Source of the DNA: an uncultured Fidelibacterota bacterium
GTDB lineage: Bacteria; Marinisomatota; Marinisomatia; Marinisomatales; UBA1611
NCBI GenBank assembly: GCA_913043185.1
Contig: CAJWMI010000058.1
Coordinates: forward strand, 1 to 11,103
Direction of reading: 5' to 3'
Length of the DNA stretch: 11,103 bases
The notes under the pieces were generated by a model, which worked only from the letters and a program-made list of their open reading frames with translations, was not told where the DNA came from and did not search any database. The translations under genes and the position numbers were made by a program. Positions 5,603 through 11,103 of this stretch are shown here, piece after piece (the stretch's first letter is position 1; every line of letters starts with the position of its first letter).

Positions 5603-6532
5603 CTAAATAACACTATAAATATCGCAAATATATTTATGCACGTCAATCCCCTCTAGATTTGTCAGATCAACGAAAAGGTCAATCTTTTCTTTTTTAAACC
5701 ACTTATCTTGACTTCTAGCATATTGTTTTGTCTTATTAACTACTGTTTCTATTAGAGTCTCTTTATCCATTTTATCATTTATATATTCTATAACCTGCTT
5801 ATATCCAATTGAATCTAAAGCAGGCATTTTCAATTTTTTCTCTTTTTGAAGTGATAACAAGTAATCAACTTCATCTATCCAGCCCATCTTAAACATGTGA
5901 TTTGTACGTTCATTGATTTTATTTATGTGAACGCTTTTGTCTAATGATAAATACACTGTATAAAGCTCTAATAATCGAGATTGATTCATCTTTTGATTTT
6001 TGAAATGTTTTGTAGGTGGAAACCCCGTTAGCTCAAATATTTCCAATGCTCTAATCAATCGTTTTTTATTATTAATATGAACTATTTTAGCATACTCAGG
6101 GTCAATTGATTGTAGTCTTAACATTAGAGACATTGAATCTTCTTTATATTTATTCTCTAATTCTTTTCTTAATCCAGCATCTGTATAACTTTCAGAAAAA
6201 ATCCCTTTTGTAATTGCTCTAAAATATAAACCAGCACCACCACAAATTATCGGCACTTTCCCTCTTTCCTTTATATCATTAATTTTTTTAATTATCATTT
6301 TAGCGTACTTACCTGCAGATATAGGCTCCCATGGTTGTTTGCAACCAATCAGATGATGATTTATACTTCTCATATCATCATAGGTAGGCTGAGCCGTTCC
6401 AATATTCATATATTTATATATCTGTCGTGAGTCTAGTCCAATAATTTCTCCATTTATATTTTCAGCAATTTTTACTGTTAAATCTGTTTTCCCTACAGCA
6501 GTCGGTCCAATGATTGTTAATATTTTTTTCAT
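5603..6532 (-). CDS. miaA: tRNA dimethylallyltransferase (A37 isopentenylation)
   Basis: MiaA transfers a dimethylallyl group from DMAPP to N6 of A37 in tRNAs that read codons starting with U, the first step towards ms2i6A. The 309-residue protein has the P-loop GPTAVGKT at 9-16, the catalytic Asp34 in DSRQIY (34-39), GTAQP at 45-49, HHLIG (59-63), the tRNA-binding region in the middle, GYKQVIEY, and the late motif TKQYARSQDKWFKKE. Length is normal for the family. The ATG at 6532 places the P-loop at the usual distance from the N-terminus. One oddity is GGAGLY at 98-103: the third position is usually Thr or Ser and lies near the substrate. The gene is transcribed away from the cyclophilin gene and lies upstream of the pyrR leader on the same strand; the leader's terminator would separate it from pyrRBC. 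Confidence 0.96.
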   Translation of the reverse strand: MKKILTIIGPTAVGKTDLTVKIAENINGEIIGLDSRQIYKYMNIGTAQPTYDDMRSINHHLIGCKQPWEPISAGKYAKMIIKKINDIKERGKVPIICGGAGLYFRAITKGIFSESYTDAGLRKELENKYKEDSMSLMLRLQSIDPEYAKIVHINNKKRLIRALEIFELTGFPPTKHFKNQKMNQSRLLELYTVYLSLDKSVHINKINERTNHMFKMGWIDEVDYLLSLQKEKKLKMPALDSIGYKQVIEYINDKMDKETLIETVVNKTKQYARSQDKWFKKEKIDLFVDLTNLEGIDVHKYICDIYSVI

Positions 6533-6670
6533 ATATAATAATATTCTCTATGAATTAGAAATTAATTAACAAATAATTAGTCTCATAATTAAGATAATAT
6601 TTATAACATTATGAGTATCATTATTTATATTTTCTATCAAGTTATACTCAAAATTACATAGGGCTCAGTT
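6533..6670. promoter_or_regulatory. Divergent intergenic region with an inverted repeat
   Basis: This 138-base, very A+T-rich spacer must hold the starts of both miaA (minus) and the cyclophilin gene (plus). A perfect 8-bp inverted repeat, CTCATAAT (6582-6589) and ATTATGAG (6608-6615), is separated by 18 bases. It could be an operator for a dimeric regulator or a weak hairpin. For the plus strand, TATACT at 6643-6648 is a possible -10 box without a good -35. No confident promoter is seen for miaA. I see no open reading frame or RNA gene here. Confidence 0.45.
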
Positions 6671-7264
6671 TTGTCATACTTAATAAAAATTTCATCTCTT
6701 TTTTTAGTTCTCTTATATATTACTACTATTGATGCTTGCCAAAAGAATCAAAATCCATTGATTATTATGGACACTCCTCTTGGTGAGATTACTGCAGAGC
6801 TTTATCCTGAAAATGCACCAATAACAGTAGCTAATTTTTTATCGTACATAAAGCAAAACAGATATGAAGATTGCCATTTCTATAGAGTTGTACATCTAGA
6901 AAATCAGCCTGAAAATAAAATACGTATTGAAGTAATCCAAGGAGGCCTTGGTTTTGATAAACACCCATTGGAGCTCAAACCCATAGAACACGAAACAACA
7001 GATAAGTCTGGAATTACTCATAAAAATGGGACTATTTCTATGGCCAGGCTAGAACCTGGAACTGCTAGTTCTGAATTTTTTATCTGTATAAACGATCAGC
7101 CGGAATTGGATTATGGTGGAAATCGGAATCCAGATGGACAAGGTTTCGCTGCATTTGGACAAGTGTTAGAAGGCTTAGATATTTTAGAAAAAATCCAAAA
7201 CTTGAATAGTAAAAATCAAATTTTAGATAAGATTGTGCCTATTCAGATTAAACTTCCAGATTAA
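6671..7264 (+). CDS. Cyclophilin-type peptidyl-prolyl cis-trans isomerase, probable lipoprotein
   Basis: Cyclophilins isomerise Xaa-Pro bonds and help fold exported proteins. The 197-residue product has an N-terminal export signal: Lys6, a hydrophobic run to about residue 20, then IDAC with Cys23 as a likely lipid-modified residue, so it probably sits in the periplasm attached to a membrane. The catalytic domain runs from about residue 30: TPLGEITAELYPENAPITVANF, FYRVV with Arg72 (the catalytic Arg), QGG at 90-92, GTISMAR, SSEFFICIND with Phe136-137, and the closing FGQVLEGLDILEKI. The only start that keeps the signal is the TTG at 6671; a stop lies just upstream at 6659, and a weak AGGG is 7 bases before. 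Asp at -2 of the lipobox is unusual, so plain signal-peptidase cleavage is an alternative. Two bases separate it from the sixA-like gene, so they are cotranscribed. Confidence 0.88.
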   Translation: MSYLIKISSLFLVLLYITTIDACQKNQNPLIIMDTPLGEITAELYPENAPITVANFLSYIKQNRYEDCHFYRVVHLENQPENKIRIEVIQGGLGFDKHPLELKPIEHETTDKSGITHKNGTISMARLEPGTASSEFFICINDQPELDYGGNRNPDGQGFAAFGQVLEGLDILEKIQNLNSKNQILDKIVPIQIKLPD

Positions 7265-7266
7265 AT

Positions 7267-7755
7267 ATGCTTAGTATAATTATTTTTCGTCATGGGAAGT
7301 CAGATTGGGATGCCATTTATGATATGGATCACAATAGGCCACTATCAAAAAGAGGATATAAAGCAGCAAAAATAATGGGTCGATATTTAAATAAGATAGA
7401 TCAGATTCCTGATAAAGTTATATCATCTTCTGCGACCAGAGCTAAAGACACTGCTGGTATTGCAATCAGACACGGTAAATGGTCCTCAAAGCTATCTATT
7501 GAGTCAAACATATATGGTGGATCATCTGAAACACTTTTAGATATAATACACCACCTTGACAAAAATATTAAATCTGTTTGTTTAGTTGGGCATGAGCCAA
7601 CCTGCTCAAGTTTTATTTCATTGTGCACTTTTCATAGCCAAAGATTTACCACGGCGTCGATGGCAAAAATAAATTTTAGGGTTGATAAATGGAATGAAAT
7701 AGAATTTGGAAAAGGTAGCCTTGAGTGGATTAAATCACCAAAAGAAATAATCTAA
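7267..7755 (+). CDS. sixA: SixA-like phosphohistidine phosphatase (histidine phosphatase superfamily)
   Basis: SixA-type enzymes remove phosphate from phosphohistidine, in E. coli on phosphotransfer proteins; others of this branch act on different substrates. The 162-residue protein is about the same length as E. coli SixA (161). It shows the superfamily core: RHGKSDW at 8-14 with nucleophile His9, SSSATRAKDTA with Arg58, Glu88 in a GGSSETLL segment as a possible acid, and VGHEP with His109. RHGKS with a single small domain separates it from phosphoglycerate mutases. No signal peptide, so cytosolic. It follows the cyclophilin gene by two bases. Its TAA (7753-7755) overlaps the mutL stop on the opposite strand. 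The natural target is unknown; I see no sensor kinase or phosphotransfer gene in the window, so the symbol reflects family and not proven role. Confidence 0.85.
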   Translation: MLSIIIFRHGKSDWDAIYDMDHNRPLSKRGYKAAKIMGRYLNKIDQIPDKVISSSATRAKDTAGIAIRHGKWSSKLSIESNIYGGSSETLLDIIHHLDKNIKSVCLVGHEPTCSSFISLCTFHSQRFTTASMAKINFRVDKWNEIEFGKGSLEWIKSPKEII

Positions 7756-9491
7756 ATTCTCTCAAATCTTTTGTCTAGCTCATCTAATGACAACTGAATG
7801 ATTATTGGTCTTCCATGAGGGCAGTAATAAGGGTGCTCTGTAGAAAAAAGACGATTGATCAGTATTACCATCTCATCATTTACCATTAAATCTCCAGCCT
7901 TCACTGCTGCTTTACATGCAAATGAAGCAGCCAGTGCTTCCTTGTAAGAGCTGTATGTTTTTCTCGTACTAATAAACTCATCTATAATCTCTTTAATAAT
8001 CCTCTTTTCATCACCCCAACTGATATCCGCAGGCGTTGCCTCTACAATTATTCTAGAGTTATCACCCTCTCTTATCTTAAAACCAATTTGTTTTAAATAT
8101 GGAAATATTTCTAAAAGGATATCATACTCATCTTTTGCAAACTCAATTTCTTCTGGAAACAATAAAGTCTGTGAAGACATGGTTTTTGATTCAAAAGCTA
8201 ACAAACACTCCTCATAAAGCACCCTCTCATGTGCGACATGCTGATCAATAACCACAAGACCACTATTAATCTCTGATATTATATATTTTCTATGAACCTG
8301 CCAGATTTTTTCTATGTTAAGACCTTCATTTGCACTATCAGCAGATACTAGATTGGAAGCATATGTCTTTGCCCTATCAATTTTTTCTATGTTAGAAATA
8401 GAAGAAACAGTTTGATCTCCAGAATTAAAATTAAATGCTGACTGCTCAGGAATATTTTGAAAAAATGAACTGGACTCTGAGCTTATTTTCTGAAAATTAG
8501 GAATAGTGTTTAATATTTCTGATAGAGAGTCGATAGAACCTGATTTTAAAACATGGTATACCCTCCACTCATCATGAAATCTTACCTCCGTCTTCATTGG
8601 GTGTACATTTACATCTACCTGCTCGAAAGGAATTTGAATATTTATTACAAAAAAAGGGTATTCTCCTCTTTTAACCAATGATTGGTAAGCAGAATAAACA
8701 GCAGAATTAAGTAGTCTATCTTTAATATACCTACCATTCATAAAAATAAATTGTTCTCCAAAACGTTTTCGGATAAGATTTAAATTTCCTATGTAACCAG
8801 AAAAAGTGTAATCAGCCTTAGATATATCTATTGGTATGAGGTTTTCTTTATAAGTGTTGTCAAACAGAGAGCCTATTCTTTCACTAAGATCTTCTGGAAA
8901 TAGTTCAATAACTTTTTTCCCATCCACTGTTAGGCGAAACCCTAGATTTGGCCTTGATAGTCCAAATCTTCTTACCATATCTATTATTTTCCTGGTTTCT
9001 GTTCTAGGAGTTTTAAGGAACTTTTTCCTTGCAGGAGTATTATAAAATAAATCTCTGATCGTGACCTGTGTACCATCAATATCAGCAGCAGGAGCTAATT
9101 CCCCTAATTCACCATTAAATATAGAAATTTCGGCACCATCATCTGATCCATTGCTTGAAACAATTGAAAGATGAGCAACTGAAGCGATACTTGCTAATGC
9201 TTCACCTCTAAAACCTAGAGTACTAATTGTAAATAAGTCCTTTAATTTTGATATCTTACTTGTGTGAAAACGTTTTATTGATAGAGGTAATTGGTCTTTA
9301 GGAATGCCTATCCCATCATCTCTAACCTGAATTAATTGATGCCCTCCCTGCTCAATAACTATCTCAATCTGCTTAGAGCCAGCGTCCAAACTGTTTTCAA
9401 GTAATTCTTTTACGACTGAGGCAGGTCTCTCTACTACTTCGCCTGCGGAGATCTTATTTTGTAAATCTTCAGATAGAAGATGAATATCCAT
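7752..9491 (-). CDS. mutL: DNA mismatch repair protein MutL with endonuclease motifs
   Basis: MutL links mismatch recognition by MutS to strand incision. The N-terminal GHKL ATPase is complete: SAGEVVERPASVVKELLENS with Glu29 at the catalytic position of E. coli MutL, DDGIGI, TSKISKLKDL, GFRGEALASI and FYNTPARKKF, then DVNVHPMKTEVRF. A variable linker (about 330-390) leads to the C-terminal dimerisation domain. This carries the nicking motifs of bacteria without MutH: DQHVAHERVLYEE from Asp416 (Val419 where Ala is usual), ACK from about 525, CPHGRP at 557-562, and a final FER. At 579 residues it is a normal length. The ATG at 9491 gives MDIHLL followed directly by the conserved block. ftcD ends 10 bases upstream. 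The 3' end overlaps sixA by four bases, leaving no room for a separate terminator. Confidence 0.97.
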   Translation of the reverse strand: MDIHLLSEDLQNKISAGEVVERPASVVKELLENSLDAGSKQIEIVIEQGGHQLIQVRDDGIGIPKDQLPLSIKRFHTSKISKLKDLFTISTLGFRGEALASIASVAHLSIVSSNGSDDGAEISIFNGELGELAPAADIDGTQVTIRDLFYNTPARKKFLKTPRTETRKIIDMVRRFGLSRPNLGFRLTVDGKKVIELFPEDLSERIGSLFDNTYKENLIPIDISKADYTFSGYIGNLNLIRKRFGEQFIFMNGRYIKDRLLNSAVYSAYQSLVKRGEYPFFVINIQIPFEQVDVNVHPMKTEVRFHDEWRVYHVLKSGSIDSLSEILNTIPNFQKISSESSSFFQNIPEQSAFNFNSGDQTVSSISNIEKIDRAKTYASNLVSADSANEGLNIEKIWQVHRKYIISEINSGLVVIDQHVAHERVLYEECLLAFESKTMSSQTLLFPEEIEFAKDEYDILLEIFPYLKQIGFKIREGDNSRIIVEATPADISWGDEKRIIKEIIDEFISTRKTYSSYKEALAASFACKAAVKAGDLMVNDEMVILINRLFSTEHPYYCPHGRPIIIQLSLDELDKRFERI

Positions 9492-9501
9492 ATCGGTAAG
9501 T

Positions 9502-11103
9502 CTAGCTAATTATTTTTTTTGTATTATTAAATGCTTTTTTATAGAGATCATTCGCTTCATCATTAAGCGAGTCTATTTTATGCTGAATATCTGCATAATA
9601 TTCATCAATATTTTCTAATCCTGATATATTAATCATTACATTCATACATCCACCTCGAACACCTGCTAAACCAACTTCTGAAGCTACTTCAGCATCAGTA
9701 ACAGAATTAGGATTTCCATACTCAATAAGATCAACCGATAATTTTATAACCTCTAAAGAAAGCGTAGCGGTCTCTAGAGGTATTTCTATTGCATACTTAT
9801 TCGCTTGGAATAATTTATTATCTTTATGCTCTTTTTGTTCTGATGTTTTATCAGGAAGTCGATTGGCTTCTAAAATAGCATTAAACGCTTGAGTGTCCTC
9901 GTCAACAAGATGAATTAACCTTGCCTTTAAATCTTGAGCAGCTAGACCAATTTCATTCATCTTTTTTCTTGATCCAATATAATCTTTCTTTTCATGAGTT
10001 AATGAAGCTACCATTGATACAAGAGCAGCGCCAAGAGAACCGGCAATGGCTGATACACTGCCTCCCCCAGGAGCAGGACTGCTATCAGATATTAAGTCCA
10101 TTAAATCTTTTCCGCTAAGATCCATCAAACCAATGTCATTGTCATCTATTGAATTCTCGATGATTTTTTCATTTGGGTCAAACTCACTAACATCATCAAG
10201 CCCAAGAGATTGGACAGCACATTCTATAATATCTTTCTCTGGTACACCTATTGTATGATTTTGTTTAGCCAAATAATGTTTTCCTGCTAATAGTATTGCA
10301 TCCATTGGTATAAGACCTACCAATTCACTGCCCGTTACTCTGACTCCCCGCTCTTCTGCTAGTTTACATACTGTATCAAAAACATCATGAATAGATGAAA
10401 CTTTATAGTTAATAAAATTAATTGAAATTTGAGCCCTATTGTATTCACTAACATACCAGCCAATTGCTTTAACATCCTTAAACATACCTGGAACCTTTAC
10501 CGGTGATCCATCCTTATTACGTACTATTTCTCCATCTAAAAGATTTGATGATTTTGGGTTTTTAATTCTTTTACTTCTTCCTAGTTCTCTTATCTCAAAA
10601 GCAATATCAGTAGCAAGACGTTTATCTTTTGTATTTAGATTAATATTATATGCAATTAAAAATTCTCGGCAACCTATCACTGTAGCACCTGAAAAAGCAT
10701 TAAACACCGTGGGCCCAAAATCTGGTTTCCATTGTTTATCATTTAACTTTTTCTTAAGGCCTTCATATTCTCCATCCCTAATCACGGCAAGGTTTTTTCT
10801 GTCTGCATTTTTTGCAGAATTTTCATATAAATAGACTGGTATTTTTAATTGAGTTCCAACTCTTTCTGCCAATTGATATGAATATTTTACACACTCATCC
10901 ATCGTTATACCTTTTATCGGGATTAAAGGACAAACATCTGTAGCGCCAATTCTTGGATGAGTACCAGTATGGGAAGACATATCTATTAACTGAGAGGCCT
11001 CTTTAATTCCTTCAAATGCAGCATCTATCACTGAATCTGGCTTACCAACAAATGTTACTACTGTCCTGTTGGTATCCTTACCAGAGTCGATATCAAGAAT
11101 AGT
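9502..11103 (-). CDS. ftcD: Glutamate formimidoyltransferase / formimidoyltetrahydrofolate cyclodeaminase fusion, 5' end cut by window edge
   Basis: This two-part enzyme moves the formimino group of N-formimino-glutamate, from histidine breakdown, to tetrahydrofolate, then releases ammonia to give 5,10-methenyl-THF. The frame is open to the window edge, with 533 residues visible. The internal GTG at 11031 is not the start, because the upstream residues (DSGKDTNRTVVTFVG) are family-conserved. About 30 N-terminal residues are missing. Transferase: GTHPRIGATDVCPLIPI with the catalytic-type His at visible residue 49, and SGATVIGCREFLIAYNINL. Cyclodeaminase: from about residue 325, with SPAPGGGS at 342-349 and GLAGVRGGCMNV. 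Length and domain order match fused FtcD as in animals and some bacteria. mutL follows after 10 bases. No other histidine-use gene is visible, so whether a hut cluster lies beyond the right edge is unknown. Confidence 0.95.
   Translation of the reverse strand, partial: TILDIDSGKDTNRTVVTFVGKPDSVIDAAFEGIKEASQLIDMSSHTGTHPRIGATDVCPLIPIKGITMDECVKYSYQLAERVGTQLKIPVYLYENSAKNADRKNLAVIRDGEYEGLKKKLNDKQWKPDFGPTVFNAFSGATVIGCREFLIAYNINLNTKDKRLATDIAFEIRELGRSKRIKNPKSSNLLDGEIVRNKDGSPVKVPGMFKDVKAIGWYVSEYNRAQISINFINYKVSSIHDVFDTVCKLAEERGVRVTGSELVGLIPMDAILLAGKHYLAKQNHTIGVPEKDIIECAVQSLGLDDVSEFDPNEKIIENSIDDNDIGLMDLSGKDLMDLISDSSPAPGGGSVSAIAGSLGAALVSMVASLTHEKKDYIGSRKKMNEIGLAAQDLKARLIHLVDEDTQAFNAILEANRLPDKTSEQKEHKDNKLFQANKYAIEIPLETATLSLEVIKLSVDLIEYGNPNSVTDAEVASEVGLAGVRGGCMNVMINISGLENIDEYYADIQHKIDSLNDEANDLYKKAFNNTKKIIS

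Noticed and set aside
7401..7628. Minus-strand open frame opposite sixA
   Set aside because: Lies within sixA, whose catalytic motifs are intact; no domain on the reverse strand.
10046..10834. Plus-strand open frames opposite ftcD
   Set aside because: Antisense shadows; the minus strand encodes a fully conserved enzyme over the whole stretch.
11031..11031. GTG at 11031 as the ftcD start
   Set aside because: The frame continues to the window edge with conserved FtcD residues (NRTVVTFVG), so the gene is cut by the window and does not start here.
1..11103. Search for mobile elements, CRISPR repeats, phage or defence genes, or tRNAs
   Set aside because: No spaced direct repeats, transposase-like frames, defence domains or cloverleaf sequences were found; nearly all DNA is accounted for by conserved housekeeping genes.

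Overview
The window is a gene-dense, clearly A+T-rich stretch of bacterial chromosome with thirteen protein genes. Two of them are cut by the window ends: pyrH at the left and ftcD at the right. All but two genes lie on the minus strand. I see no rRNA or tRNA gene, CRISPR array, insertion sequence, prophage or resistance gene. It is mostly a housekeeping region. The best non-coding signal is an RNA attenuation switch in front of the pyrimidine genes.

Organism. The clues are the order rplM-rpsI-rpsB-tsf-pyrH, a short-form EF-Ts of 205 residues, a MutL with endonuclease motifs, a fused FtcD, a rarity of Shine-Dalgarno sequences and low GC. Together they suggest an uncultured, probably marine member of the FCB side of the tree. 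A SAR406/Marinimicrobia-type genome is my best guess, but this is inference and not a proven assignment.

Layout, read along the minus strand from right to left. (1) ftcD (9502-11103, 5' end missing) and mutL (7752-9491) form a likely pair with a 10-base gap. (2) mutL meets a convergent plus-strand pair, a cyclophilin-type lipoprotein (6671-7264) and a SixA-like phosphohistidine phosphatase (7267-7755); mutL and sixA share four bases at their stop codons. (3) A 138-base divergent spacer (6533-6670) with an inverted repeat separates the cyclophilin gene from miaA (5603-6532). (4) A 158-base leader (5445-5602) holds a PyrR-type binding loop, an antiterminator and an intrinsic terminator, and precedes the operon pyrR-pyrB-pyrC (5444 down to 2671). 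(5) After a 76-base spacer comes the tightly packed translation operon rplM-rpsI-rpsB-tsf-pyrH, which runs off the left edge.

How the genes work together. PyrB and PyrC catalyse the second and third steps of de novo UMP synthesis. PyrR senses UMP and can end transcription at the leader terminator when UMP is plentiful. PyrH, at the end of the translation operon, converts UMP to UDP. The translation block supplies L13, S9, S2 and EF-Ts, while MiaA modifies tRNA A37. MutL belongs to mismatch repair. FtcD feeds one-carbon units from histidine breakdown into the folate pool.
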